From Nonomuraea thailandensis (GTDB lineage: Bacteria; Actinomycetota; Actinomycetes; Streptosporangiales; Streptosporangiaceae), in assembly GCF_024172165.1 (NCBI RefSeq), contig NZ_JAMZEB010000002.1, positions 682,001 to 746,000 on the forward strand: a stretch of 64,000 bases of DNA, in the 5' to 3' direction. Under the pieces are notes generated by a model. The model did not search any database. It was given only the letters and a program-made list of their open reading frames with translations, and was not told where the DNA came from. The position numbers were made by a program, and so were the translations under genes. Shown piece after piece: positions 45,651 through 54,050 of the stretch (positions within the stretch are counted from its first letter, which is position 1; each line of letters starts with the position of its first letter).

Positions 45651-47033
45651 ATGACAACGACTCTTGAAAGCCCCGTGGGGACCCCGGCGAGCGTGGTCTC
45701 GCCGCAGTACCGCGCGCTCAGCATCGGGCTGGTCGCGCTGGTCACGTTGCAGGCCTTCGAGGCCATGGCGGTGGCCACGGCGATGCCCGTGATAGCCCGC
45801 GAGCTCGACGGCATGCACCTGTACAACCTGGCCTTCAGCGCCACCCTCGCGGCCAGCGTGATCGCGACGGTGCTGGGCGGACGCTGGAGCGACGTGCGGG
45901 GGCCGCTCCAGCCCATCGGCGCCGGCGTGGTGACGTTCGTGGCGGGGCTGCTGCTGGCGGGGCTCGCGCCGACCATGGAGTTGTTCGTCGCGGGCCGGTT
46001 CGTGCAGGGGCTCGGGACCGGGCTGACGCAGGTGGCCTTGTACGTGCTGGTGGCCAGGGCGTACCCGCCGGCGATGCATCCCCGGGTGTTCGCCGCGTTC
46101 TCGGCGGCCTGGGTGGTGCCCTCCATGATCGGCCCGGCCATCGCCGGCTTCATCGCGGAGAGCTTCGACTGGCGCTGGATCTTCCTCGGGGTCATCGTGG
46201 TCGTCATCCCGTCGGCGCTGCTGCTCTGGCGCGGGACCGCGGGCAGGGCCGTCCAGGACGGCGTCGCCGAGCCCGCCCCCGGCCTCGGCCGCAAGCTCCT
46301 CTTCGCCACGCTGACCGCCGTCGCCGCCGCCCTCATCCAGTACGGCAGCGCCCTCAAGCTCGCCGGCCTGCCCCTGCTCGCCGCCGGCATCGTCCTGCTG
46401 GCCGTGTCGCTGCCGAAGCTGCTGCTGCCGGGCTCGATGCGGGCCGCCCGCGGCCTGCCGACCGGCCCGCTGCTGCGCGGGCTGGCGTTCGGCTCGTACA
46501 CGGCGGCCGAGGTGCTCATCCCGCTCATGCTCAAGTACGAGCGCGGCCTGAGCGTCACCGCGGCCGGCATCGTGCTCACCGTCGGGGCCCTCGGCTGGTC
46601 CACCGGCTCCTGGCTCAAGGGCCGCGGCATGATCGGCAACATGGCGGCCCTGCGCGGCGGCGCGCTGCTGATCGCGGCCGGCATCTCGCTGGTGACGCTC
46701 GTCCTGATCGACCCGGTGCCGCTCGTGCTCGCCCACGTGGGCATGGCCGCCGTCGGCCTGGGCATCGGCATGCTGCACCCGACCGTGTCGGTGCTGGTGC
46801 TGGAGATGTCGAAGGAGGGCGAGGAGGGCAACAACACCGCGGCCGTGGGCGTAGGCGAGTCGGTGTTCACCGTGGTGGCCGTCGCGGTCAGCGGAGCCCT
46901 GTTCACCGCCGCCGCGCAGAACTACGCGGCCGGTCTCGCCTTCACCGTCGGGCTCGCGCTTCTGGGCGCCGTGCTGGCCCCGCGTTTCGTTCACTCCCGG
47001 GCAGCGGGCACTATGGAGGGAACCGCGTCATAA
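45651..47033 (+). CDS. MFS transporter
   Basis: 460 residues, hydrophobic throughout with about 12-14 helices. Helix 1 has LQAFEAMAVATAMPVIARELDG in two parts, motif A is LGGRWSDVRGP, and VQGLGTGLTQVALYV and AAWVVPSMIGPAIAGFI follow. It resembles multidrug or metabolite exporters; the substrate is unknown. CATAGT at 45637-45642 and no ribosome site suggest a nearly leaderless message. An enolase-superfamily gene begins nine bases downstream on the same strand, so the pair is likely an operon. Confidence 0.85.
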   Translation: MTTTLESPVGTPASVVSPQYRALSIGLVALVTLQAFEAMAVATAMPVIARELDGMHLYNLAFSATLAASVIATVLGGRWSDVRGPLQPIGAGVVTFVAGLLLAGLAPTMELFVAGRFVQGLGTGLTQVALYVLVARAYPPAMHPRVFAAFSAAWVVPSMIGPAIAGFIAESFDWRWIFLGVIVVVIPSALLLWRGTAGRAVQDGVAEPAPGLGRKLLFATLTAVAAALIQYGSALKLAGLPLLAAGIVLLAVSLPKLLLPGSMRAARGLPTGPLLRGLAFGSYTAAEVLIPLMLKYERGLSVTAAGIVLTVGALGWSTGSWLKGRGMIGNMAALRGGALLIAAGISLVTLVLIDPVPLVLAHVGMAAVGLGIGMLHPTVSVLVLEMSKEGEEGNNTAAVGVGESVFTVVAVAVSGALFTAAAQNYAAGLAFTVGLALLGAVLAPRFVHSRAAGTMEGTAS

Positions 47034-47042
47034 GGGGGGTAC

Positions 47043-48047
47043 ATGCCGCGAGTGCGGGAGCTCGAGGTCTTCCGGCTTCTCCTGCCGTACGGCAGGAGAA
47101 CGGAGACCCTGCTCGTGAAGCTCACCGACCACGGGGGGATGACCGGGTGGGGTGAGGCGACCGCTCCTGCGGCGAAGACCTGGTCGAGGCTGGAGGAGTC
47201 GCTGGCGGCGACGCTGGTCGGGCTGGACTGGGAGCATCCCGACACGGTGGCCGGCGGTGACTCCGCTGTGGACATGGCCTGCTGGGACCTGTGGACGAGG
47301 ATGCGCGGGGTGCCGCTCGCCGAGGCGATCGGCGGCACCCGCACCTCGCTCATGGCCACGGTCCGGCTGGCGCCGGACCCGTCCGTCGAGAGCCTCGTGT
47401 CGCGGGTCAACCAGCAGGTCTGCGCCGGGTACGGGCACGTCACGCTGGACGTCAGGCCGGGCTGGGACGTCGAGCCCGTACGCGCGGTGCGGCAGGCGTA
47501 CCCCGCGCTGACCCTGGCCGTCGACTGCGGCAACGCCTATTCCGACCACGGCCAGCTCGTCGCGCTCGACTCCTACGGCCTGGAGGTCATCGAGCGGCCC
47601 TTCGCCACCTCCGACGTCTACGCCCACGCCTCGCTCCAGGACCAGGTGACCGCCTCGGTGGCGGTCGAGGCCGGCTCCTCCGCCGAGCTGGACGACTACC
47701 TGACGATGCGGGCGGCGCGGGTGCTGCTGCTGCGGCCGGCAGCGTTCACCTCGCTGTCGGAGGTCCGGCGCGCGCACGACAAGGCCGCGGCGGCGGGCTG
47801 GGACATCCAGTGCACCGGCGGCCAGGGAGCGGGCCTGGCAAGGGCGGCGACGGTGGCGGTGGCCAGCCTGCCGGGCTGCACGCTGCCGTGCGACGTCACG
47901 CAGCCGCCCCGGCAGAACCAGATCGTCACCCCGATCGTCGGCGCGAACGCGGGGGTCATCGCGGTGCCGCTGACCCAGTCGGGGCTCGGGCACGACATCG
48001 ACGAGGCGCGGGTGCGGCGCCTGGCCAAGGAGTCGTTTCGCGCGTGA
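47043..48047 (+). CDS. Enolase-superfamily protein lacking catalytic lysines (OSBS/NSAR-like)
   Basis: 334 residues, N-terminal capping domain plus barrel. The segment PGWDVEPVRAVRQAYP is nearly the same as in o-succinylbenzoate synthase/N-acylamino-acid racemase enzymes. The KxK motif of the first catalytic Lys is replaced by TLD (residues 134-136, TLDVRPG), and the second Lys site reads LLLRP with Arg at 231. Metal ligands look mostly kept: D161 (VDCGNAY), E184 (IERPF), E209 (VEAGSS, with Glu instead of Asp). It should bind metal but is unlikely to do proton abstraction as its relatives do. A GGGGGG-rich ribosome site is just upstream. Translationally close to the MFS gene. Confidence 0.8.
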   Translation: MPRVRELEVFRLLLPYGRRTETLLVKLTDHGGMTGWGEATAPAAKTWSRLEESLAATLVGLDWEHPDTVAGGDSAVDMACWDLWTRMRGVPLAEAIGGTRTSLMATVRLAPDPSVESLVSRVNQQVCAGYGHVTLDVRPGWDVEPVRAVRQAYPALTLAVDCGNAYSDHGQLVALDSYGLEVIERPFATSDVYAHASLQDQVTASVAVEAGSSAELDDYLTMRAARVLLLRPAAFTSLSEVRRAHDKAAAAGWDIQCTGGQGAGLARAATVAVASLPGCTLPCDVTQPPRQNQIVTPIVGANAGVIAVPLTQSGLGHDIDEARVRRLAKESFRA

Positions 48048-48095
48048 CGCCGGCGCGTGAGCCGGGCGTGACGCCGGTTCGGGAGCCCGGTGGCG

Positions 48096-48326
48096 TCAGA
48101 GCGTGAGCTGGTTGTGCCAGTTGATGCCGCCGATGATGTCGGACAGGAAGTAGAAGTGCCGGCCCGTCTGCATGAGCGCGTGACGGACCGCCTGGGTGGT
48201 GCCCGTCACGCCCGGCACCGGGTCGAGGCCCGCCGGGCGGCCGGCTGTGGCGACCGGCGCCAGGGCGGTGACGAGGCCGGTGGTCAGGGCGGCGGTGGCG
48301 AGCAGTAGCTGGGCGCGGCGGCGCAT
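48096..48326 (-). CDS. Small secreted protein of unknown function
   Basis: 76 residues. MRRRAQ plus a hydrophobic stretch and cleavage near VATAG make a clear signal peptide, leaving a mature peptide of about 48 residues. It has no Cys and has the aromatic segment GRHFYFLSDIIGGINWHNQ. AGGAGG lies six bases before the ATG, strong support for a real gene. No family is recognised. Confidence 0.75.
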   Translation of the reverse strand: MRRRAQLLLATAALTTGLVTALAPVATAGRPAGLDPVPGVTGTTQAVRHALMQTGRHFYFLSDIIGGINWHNQLTL

Positions 48327-48415
48327 GTCGGACCTCCTGGGTGATGAGATTCCGCCCAGGAGACCACGGCCCGCCAGGGTCCGGCCGGATGCGCCACAGC
48401 GGCGAGGCAGGATCT

Positions 48416-49186
48416 TTACGCTCCCGCGCTCATTCCGGGGCTTCCACGTTCACCAGGGCCCGCGTTCAGCCGGGCCTGAAGGAGGCGGACGATCTCGGCG
48501 TGCCCGGTGCCCAGGCAGGTCTCCGACCGGAGCCGGCCCTCGCTGTCGCGTACCTCGGCCACCACCCGCACGCCACCCCCTTCGGCCCGCTCGCGCCGCA
48601 CGACGATCCGCGCGCCCTCCGGAGCGAGCTGCCCGGCCCGCGCCCGCACCTCGGCCTCGATGTCCCGGCCGGCGTACCGCCGGGCCAGTTCGAGAGGACG
48701 CGCCGCCGGAGTGGCGCCATGGTCGAGCAGCGCCTGGACCAGGGCCGCCGAGCCGCGCTCGGCGGCGCGGGAGAGCGGGGTGTTGCCGGCGGAGTCACGC
48801 AGGCCGGGGTCGGCGCCCCGGCCGAGCAGGGCGCGCGCGACGGCCACCCGGTCGTTGGCCGCCGCCCAGTGCAGGGCCGGCATGGCCCCGGGCGCCTCCG
48901 GCCGGTCGGGGTCGGCGCCCGCGTCGAGCAGCGCGTTCACGGTGTCGAGGTGCCCCCAGCAGGCGGCCGCGCACAGCGGCAGCCCCTCACCGTCGCCCTC
49001 GCTCTCGCGGTCCGGGTCGGCGCCCGCCGCCAGCAACTTCCGTACGACTTCGGCGTGCCCCTGCACGGCCGCCAGGTAGAGCGCCGTGCCGTCCGGCGCG
49101 TCGGGAGGCGTGCCGGCCGCCAGCAGCCGCCCGACCTCCTCGGCCTGCCCGGTCATCGCCGCCGACCGCAGCTCCTCATCGCTCAT
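48416..49186 (-). CDS. Ankyrin-repeat protein
   Basis: 256 residues. About five ankyrin repeats cover residues ~1-165, with the usual motifs GTALYLAAVQGHAEVVRKLLAAGADPD (in two parts), PALHWAAANDRVAVARALL and NTPLSRAAERGSAALVQALL. A C-terminal region of 80 residues with an alpha/beta look (GARIVVRRERAEGGGVRVVAE in two parts) follows. It has no signal peptide, so a cytoplasmic protein-binding role is likely. The start is set at ATG 49186 (MSDEELRSAAM); upstream in-frame codons lack similarity and cross the divergent arsR control region. Confidence 0.82.
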   Translation of the reverse strand: MSDEELRSAAMTGQAEEVGRLLAAGTPPDAPDGTALYLAAVQGHAEVVRKLLAAGADPDRESEGDGEGLPLCAAACWGHLDTVNALLDAGADPDRPEAPGAMPALHWAAANDRVAVARALLGRGADPGLRDSAGNTPLSRAAERGSAALVQALLDHGATPAARPLELARRYAGRDIEAEVRARAGQLAPEGARIVVRRERAEGGGVRVVAEVRDSEGRLRSETCLGTGHAEIVRLLQARLNAGPGERGSPGMSAGA

Positions 49187-49237
49187 CGCACCCAGTCTGT
49201 ACGCCCCTCCGCGCCGCGACCACCGGTTTTCCCATGT

Positions 49238-49259
49238 CATATCGAGGTTCCGCGAAATG
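49238..49259. promoter_or_regulatory. ArsR operator, copy 1
   Basis: CATATCG-N8-CGAAATG has the same layout as the site at 49646-49667. It sits just before the -10 box of the ArsR gene, so autoregulation is likely. Confidence 0.6.
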
Positions 49260-49265
49260 TCGGCC

Positions 49266-49271
49266 TATACT
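49266..49271 (+). promoter_or_regulatory. -10 box of arsR
   Basis: TATACT lies seven bases before the ATG at 49279 and there is no Shine-Dalgarno sequence, indicating a leaderless transcript. Confidence 0.5.
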
Positions 49272-49278
49272 CGTACCG

Positions 49279-49605
49279 ATGGCTCAGGACGACACCTCCG
49301 CGCACCTCGTCGAGGTCTTCAAGGCGCTCGCCAACCCCGTGCGCCTCCAGGTGCTCCAGTGGTTGCGCGACCCCGAGGCGCACTTCCCGGTGGAGACCGG
49401 CATCGCCGACCCGCACGAGGTCGGCGTCTGCGTGAGCCACATCCAGGCCAAGCTCGGCCTCGCCCAGTCCACCGTCTCCGCCTACATGGCCGCGCTGGAG
49501 CGCGCCGGGCTGGTGCGCTCCACCCGCGTGGGGAAGTGGACCCACTACAAGCGCGACGAGGAACGCATCTCGCGCCTCGTGGACGTGCTCGGCCACTCGC
49601 TCTGA
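49279..49605 (+). CDS. ArsR-family winged-helix regulator
   Basis: 108 residues. The winged helix reads FKALANPVRLQVLQWLRDP, then VCVSHIQAKLGLAQSTVSAYM with the recognition helix, then LVRSTRVGKWTHYKRDEE in the wing. It has one Cys (VGVCVSHIQ), and the ELCVCDL-type metal motif of ArsR/SmtB is not kept, so a redox or organic signal is as likely as a metal. The same palindrome-like box occurs before this gene and before the LLM oxidoreductase gene 76 bases downstream, pointing to a two-unit regulon. Confidence 0.9.
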   Translation: MAQDDTSAHLVEVFKALANPVRLQVLQWLRDPEAHFPVETGIADPHEVGVCVSHIQAKLGLAQSTVSAYMAALERAGLVRSTRVGKWTHYKRDEERISRLVDVLGHSL

Positions 49606-49645
49606 CAGCGCCGGGTCACCGGCATCCGCCTCCAGCCTGTACGCT

Positions 49646-49667
49646 CATATCGAAAATATGCGATATG
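49646..49667. promoter_or_regulatory. ArsR operator, copy 2, before LLM oxidoreductase
   Basis: CATATCG-N8-CGATATG is a perfect inverted repeat. With flanks it shares TCATATCGA and ATGTCG with copy 1 at 49238. It ends 14 bases before the LLM start. Confidence 0.7.
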
Positions 49668-49681
49668 TCGATGGAGGAGAC

Positions 49682-50554
49682 ATGGGCGCGATCGAGGGCA
49701 TGGACCTGGGGCGGTTCGGGGTCTGGACGTTCGACTTCGACGCCCTGCCGGCGAGCGCGATGCGCGAGTCCGTGCGGGAGCTCGAAGAGCTGGGCTGGCA
49801 GGCGATCTGGGTGCCGGAGCTGCGGGGGCGGGAGGCTCTGACGCACGCGGGCTTCCTGCTGTCCTGCACCGAGCGGATCAAGGTCGTCAACGGCATCGCG
49901 CAGATCTGGTCCCGCGAGCCCCGGTGGGCGCAGAGCGCGGCGACCCTCCTGGCCGACGCCTACCCCGGCCGTCACCTGCTCGGGCTGGGCTTCGGCGGCG
50001 AGAAGCGGTCCGAGGTGAAGCCGTTGCGGGCGATGGGCGGCTATCTGGACGCCATGGACGCGGCGGCGGGCGCCGTGCCCGCGCCGAGGGGGCGGATGCG
50101 GCGGCTGCTGGCGGCGTACGGGCCGAAGATGCTGGAGCTGGCCCGCGACCGGGCCGACGGCGCGCACACCTACCACGTGACGGTGCGGCACACGCAGCAG
50201 GCGCGGCGGACGCTGGGGGAGGGGCCGTTCCTCGGCGTGGAGCAGGCGGTGCTGTTCGAGAGCGATCCCGGCAGGGCGCGGGAGCTGGCCCGCGAGCACC
50301 TGCGCCCCTACTTCACCACGCCGTACAACATCGCCAAGTTCCTGCGCCTGGGCTACACCGAGGCGGACATCGACGGCGGCCGCGGCAGTGACAGGCTGGT
50401 GGACGACCTCGTGGTCTGGGGCGATCTCGACACGATCGCCCGCAGGCTGCACGACCACCTCGACGCGGGCGCGGACCACGTCGGGATCCAGGTCCTGGAG
50501 CCCGGAGGCTCCGCCATGCCGCACTGGCGGCGGCTCGCCGGCGCGCTGCTGTGA
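49682..50554 (+). CDS. LLM-class (probably F420-dependent) oxidoreductase
   Basis: 290 residues. The luciferase-like barrel begins LGRFGVWTFDFDALPAS and shows LEELGWQAIWVPE, LLADAYPGRHLLGLGFG and a terminal ADHVGIQVLEPG. In actinomycetes these TIGR03620-type proteins generally use F420 rather than FMN, which is family knowledge. The substrate is unknown. GGAGGAG lies just before ATG 49682, chosen over an ATG at 49658 that would sit inside the operator. Controlled in all likelihood by the ArsR protein encoded upstream. Confidence 0.87.
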   Translation: MGAIEGMDLGRFGVWTFDFDALPASAMRESVRELEELGWQAIWVPELRGREALTHAGFLLSCTERIKVVNGIAQIWSREPRWAQSAATLLADAYPGRHLLGLGFGGEKRSEVKPLRAMGGYLDAMDAAAGAVPAPRGRMRRLLAAYGPKMLELARDRADGAHTYHVTVRHTQQARRTLGEGPFLGVEQAVLFESDPGRARELAREHLRPYFTTPYNIAKFLRLGYTEADIDGGRGSDRLVDDLVVWGDLDTIARRLHDHLDAGADHVGIQVLEPGGSAMPHWRRLAGALL

Positions 50555-50576
50555 TCTACAACGTAAAGGCGGGAGG

Positions 50577-52073
50577 CTAGCCCTTGGCGGCCGAGGTCCC
50601 GCAGCCTTCGGTGAGCCCCTTCGTGGGGTCGTCGCCGGTCTCCTTCGCGGGCTTCTTCGTCTTCTTGGGCGAGGGCGAGGCCGGCGACGTGGGCACGGAC
50701 GAAGCGGAGGAGGAGGACGACGGGCTGGCGGAGGCCGCGACGGGCGCCTTGGTGCGGGTCGAGTCGCGCACCGCCTTGGCCGCGATGTCGCGGATCTTCT
50801 CCCAGTCCGGGTAGCCGGTGCTGATGAGCGGCGGCACGAACTGCACGCTCGTCACCTCGGCGTCCTTGACCTTCAGCGCCAGCGGCACCAGGTGCTGCAG
50901 CCAGGTGCGCGGGATGTCGGTCCTGATCAGCTCCTTGGTGGCCAGCGCGATCTGGTTGAACCTGGACAGCACGGTGCCGGGGTCCGCCTGGTCGAGGATG
51001 GCGCCGAGCACGCACCGCTGGCGGCGCATGCGGGTGTAGTCGTCGCTGTAGGTGCGCGAGCGGGCGTACCACATGGCGTCGGCGCCCTTGAGCTTGCGCG
51101 TGCCGGCCTTGACCAGGCCCTCGTTGTACTTGCCGAAGACGACGTCCTGCTCGACGGTGATGGTGACGCCGCCGACGGCGTCGATGAGGCGGGCGAAGCC
51201 CCACATGTTGACCAGGGCGTACCAGTCGACTTTGAGGCCGAGGGTGTAGCCGATGGTGTCCATGAGGACCTTGGGGCCCTGGTGCGGCTTGCCGCCGAAG
51301 ATCTCGGGGTGGGCGTCGGAGTACTCCCAGACGCTGTTGAGCAGGTCGCTGGAGCCGCCGTTGGCGTCCTTGGGCAGGTCGAAGCCGTTGGGGAAGCGGC
51401 GGGCCATCGGGGTGCCGGGGCGGAAGCGCACGTCCTCGAGGTTGCGGGGGAGGCTGAACAGGACGGTGTTGCCGGTCTTCACGTCGATGCTGGCGAGGTT
51501 CATGCTGTCGGTGCGGACGCCGACGCGGTTGTCGTCGGCGTCGCCGCCGAGCAGCAGGATGTTGACGCGGTCGCGGCCGGCCCAGGGGTCCTCGGGCTCG
51601 GGCTCGGGCGCCGGGGGCTCGCCCTCGTTCTCGGGGGCCTTGAAGATGTTGTCGAGTGCCTGGCGGGAGGTGCTGGCCGTCTGCGCGGCGAATCCGAAGG
51701 GGATCACGACCACGACGGCGAGCAGGCCGGCCGCGGTGCCGGCGAGGATCTGCCCTGACTGCGCGAGCCGGCCGGGCCGCAGCACCACGAACGAGTGGAC
51801 GATCAGGCCGAACCAGGCCAGCCCGAGGACGATGGCGCCGAACATGATGGTGGCGAGCCAGGAGTCCTTGGTGACCGAGCCGGCCAGGTTGCCGATGTCG
51901 TTCATGAGGACGAAGGCGAGCAGGCCCAGCAGGAGGGCGGCGTAGAGGGAGATGAGGACGAGGCCCGTCTTGCGCCGGCCGGCACGCAGATGAGCGGCCC
52001 CGGGCGCGAGTGCCGCCAGCACCAGCCACCCGAGGACCGCCCCGGCGCTCGTTGGTTCCTTAGCCTGCCGCAC
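50577..52073 (-). CDS. LytR-CpsA-Psr (LCP) family glycopolymer ligase
   Basis: 498 residues. Several N-terminal membrane helices lie in residues ~10-140, more than the single helix of most LCP proteins. The extracellular LCP domain starts VNILLLGGDADDN with the conserved RTDSMNLASID and LFSLPRN Arg/Asp residues and ends with YARSRTYSDDYTRMRRQR in one block. A Ser/Pro/Lys tail (SPSSSSSASSVPTSP) closes the protein. LCP enzymes attach wall polymers to peptidoglycan from lipid-linked donors. The start is GTG 52073 behind GGGGAAGG. Confidence 0.88.
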   Translation of the reverse strand: MRQAKEPTSAGAVLGWLVLAALAPGAAHLRAGRRKTGLVLISLYAALLLGLLAFVLMNDIGNLAGSVTKDSWLATIMFGAIVLGLAWFGLIVHSFVVLRPGRLAQSGQILAGTAAGLLAVVVVIPFGFAAQTASTSRQALDNIFKAPENEGEPPAPEPEPEDPWAGRDRVNILLLGGDADDNRVGVRTDSMNLASIDVKTGNTVLFSLPRNLEDVRFRPGTPMARRFPNGFDLPKDANGGSSDLLNSVWEYSDAHPEIFGGKPHQGPKVLMDTIGYTLGLKVDWYALVNMWGFARLIDAVGGVTITVEQDVVFGKYNEGLVKAGTRKLKGADAMWYARSRTYSDDYTRMRRQRCVLGAILDQADPGTVLSRFNQIALATKELIRTDIPRTWLQHLVPLALKVKDAEVTSVQFVPPLISTGYPDWEKIRDIAAKAVRDSTRTKAPVAASASPSSSSSASSVPTSPASPSPKKTKKPAKETGDDPTKGLTEGCGTSAAKG

Positions 52074-52230
52074 GCCTTCCCCGTTTCCCCGCGAATTCCA
52101 CCATAGGCGCAAAGTCCGCAACCTGCGGTGAACCGCATGGGTGCGGTCGCCTCAGGCTCCCATAGGGGCGGCAGCCTATGCATCAGATACGAAATATGTC
52201 TTTATCGGAGGGTGAACATCAGTAACCGAA

Positions 52231-52236
52231 TAAGAT
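52231..52236 (+). promoter_or_regulatory. -10 box of crotonase gene
   Basis: TAAGAT lies seven bases before the ATG at 52244 and there is no ribosome site, suggesting a leaderless message. The preceding 52074-52230 has no gene. Confidence 0.45.
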
Positions 52237-52243
52237 TCGGGGC

Positions 52244-53104
52244 ATGGCCTTCACGGAGATCGAGTACGGGGTGACCGATCGCATCGCCACCGTCACATTG
52301 AAGCGTCCCGAACGGCTCAACGCGTTCACCTTTACGATGCGCGGGGAGTTGATCGAGGCTTTCGATCTCGCCGACGCCGATGACGACGTGCGCGCGGTCG
52401 TGGTGACCGGGGCCGGCCGGGCGTTCTGCGCCGGCGCGGACCTCGGCGGCGGAGGCGGCACGTTCGGGCACCGTCAGGAAGGCGAGACGGTGGACGGGGC
52501 GCCGCGTGACGGCGGCGGCACGGTCGCGCTGCGGATCGCCCGCTCGTTCAAGCCCGTCATCGGCGCCGTCAACGGGCCGGCCGTGGGGGTCGGCGTCACG
52601 ATGACGCTGCCGATGGACGTGCGGCTGGCGTCGGAGTCGGCGCGGTTCGGCTTCGTGTTCGCGCGGCGCGGGATCGTCACGGAGGCGGCGTCGAGCTGGT
52701 TCCTGCCCAGGATCGTGGGCATCGCCCAGGCCATGGAGTGGGCGGCGACCGGCCGGGTCTTCCCCGCGTCCGAGGCGCTGGAGGGGCGGCTGGTCTCGCG
52801 CGTCTACCCGCAGGAGGAGCTGCTCCCGGCGGCGTACGCGCTGGCCCGGGAGATCGCCGACAACACCTCGGGCGTCTCCGTGGCCGCCGTCCGGCGGCTA
52901 CTGTGGTCGGGCCTGTCGGCGTCCTCGCCCTGGGAGGCGCACGCCGCGGACTCCCGCCTGATGAGCGAGCTGGGCGGCGCGCCCGACGCGAGGGAGGGCG
53001 TGACGGCGTTCCTGGAGAAGCGGCAGGCCGACTTCCCGATGAAGGTGAGCCAGGATCTGCCGCCCGGTGTGCCGTCGTGGCCGGACGATCCCTATGGTGT
53101 CTAG
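52244..53104 (+). CDS. Enoyl-CoA hydratase/isomerase (crotonase) family
   Basis: 286 residues. It has the N-terminal ATVTLKRPERLNAFT, the oxyanion-hole block GRAFCAGADLGGGGG, the second hole VNGPAVGVGVTMTLP and an active-site Glu region GIVTEAASSWFLPRIVG. The protein should act on an acyl-CoA thioester. It lacks the second Glu typical of hydratases, so an isomerase or unassigned activity is possible. The alpha/beta hydrolase gene starts one base after the stop, so the two are certainly co-transcribed. Confidence 0.9.
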   Translation: MAFTEIEYGVTDRIATVTLKRPERLNAFTFTMRGELIEAFDLADADDDVRAVVVTGAGRAFCAGADLGGGGGTFGHRQEGETVDGAPRDGGGTVALRIARSFKPVIGAVNGPAVGVGVTMTLPMDVRLASESARFGFVFARRGIVTEAASSWFLPRIVGIAQAMEWAATGRVFPASEALEGRLVSRVYPQEELLPAAYALAREIADNTSGVSVAAVRRLLWSGLSASSPWEAHAADSRLMSELGGAPDAREGVTAFLEKRQADFPMKVSQDLPPGVPSWPDDPYGV

Positions 53105-53105
53105 C

Positions 53106-54050
53106 ATGTACGAGACCACCGTGCTGCCGATGCCCGACGACTTCGAGGGCCAGGTCGTGGCGACGCTGGTGAGCAGGAGGGCCGAGGCGGGCTCCCGCCG
53201 GGCGGTGCTCTACCTGCACGGGTTCACCGACTACTTCTTCCAGGACCACCTGGCCGAGCACTACGTGCAGCGCGGCATCGACTTCTACGCCCTCGACCTG
53301 CGCAAGTACGGCCGCTCGCTGCTGCCGCACCAGACCAGGGGGCTGATCAGGAGCGTCACCGACTACTTCCCGGAGATCGACGAGGCCGTGCGGATCATCC
53401 GCCGCGACCACGACGAGGTGACGATCAACGCCCATTCCACGGGCGGCCTGATCGCGCCGCTGTGGGCGGACCGGGTGCGCGGCCGGGGCCTGGTGCAGGG
53501 GCTCGTGCTCAACAGCCCGTTCTTCGACCTCAACGTGCCCGCTCCGATGCGGCTGGCGGCCGACCTGCTCAGGACGCCGCTGTCGTACAGCCGGCGGGCG
53601 CTGCCGCTGGGCTCCAGCACCGTCTACGGGCGGACGCTGCACCGCGACGAGCAGGGCGAGTGGAACTACGACCTGGAGCTCAAGCCGCTGGGCGGTTTCT
53701 CCGTGCACGCCATGTGGCTGGCCGCGATCCGGCGGGCGCAGCGGCGGCTGCACCAGGGCCTGTCGGTGGACGTGCCGGTGCTGGTGCTCGCCTCCTCGAC
53801 CGGGCTGCGGGTGCGCGACTTCGTGCCGGAGGCGCGCTCGGCCGACATCGTGCTCGACCCGCGGCACATCGCCCGCTGGTCCACCTCGCTGGGGCCGCAC
53901 GTGACGTGCGTGCGGATCCCGGACGGGCTGCACGACCTGGTGCTGTCGGCCGAGCCGGCGCGCAAGCAGGTCTTCGCCGAGCTGGACCGCTGGATGGCCG
54001 CCTACCTGGGACAGCCGGCGGGTCACCAGGGGAACGAGAACAGGCCGTAG
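53106..54050 (+). CDS. Alpha/beta hydrolase (lysophospholipase-like)
   Basis: 314 residues. AVLYLHGFTDYFF gives the oxyanion turn, YALDLRKYGRS follows, the nucleophile elbow is AHSTGG near residue 112, and the catalytic His is in PDGLHDLVLS. The order and the HGFTDYF motif fit Hydrolase_4 (serine aminopeptidase S33/monoglyceride lipase type). It follows the crotonase gene with a one-base gap, so it may release an acyl group handled by it. Its last 28 bases overlap the convergent membrane hydrolase gene. Confidence 0.85.
   Translation: MYETTVLPMPDDFEGQVVATLVSRRAEAGSRRAVLYLHGFTDYFFQDHLAEHYVQRGIDFYALDLRKYGRSLLPHQTRGLIRSVTDYFPEIDEAVRIIRRDHDEVTINAHSTGGLIAPLWADRVRGRGLVQGLVLNSPFFDLNVPAPMRLAADLLRTPLSYSRRALPLGSSTVYGRTLHRDEQGEWNYDLELKPLGGFSVHAMWLAAIRRAQRRLHQGLSVDVPVLVLASSTGLRVRDFVPEARSADIVLDPRHIARWSTSLGPHVTCVRIPDGLHDLVLSAEPARKQVFAELDRWMAAYLGQPAGHQGNENRP

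Noticed and set aside
52180..52200. Third ArsR-type operator upstream of the crotonase gene
   Set aside because: ATACGAAATATG shares a few bases with the ArsR boxes but not the CATATCG-N8-CG spacing.
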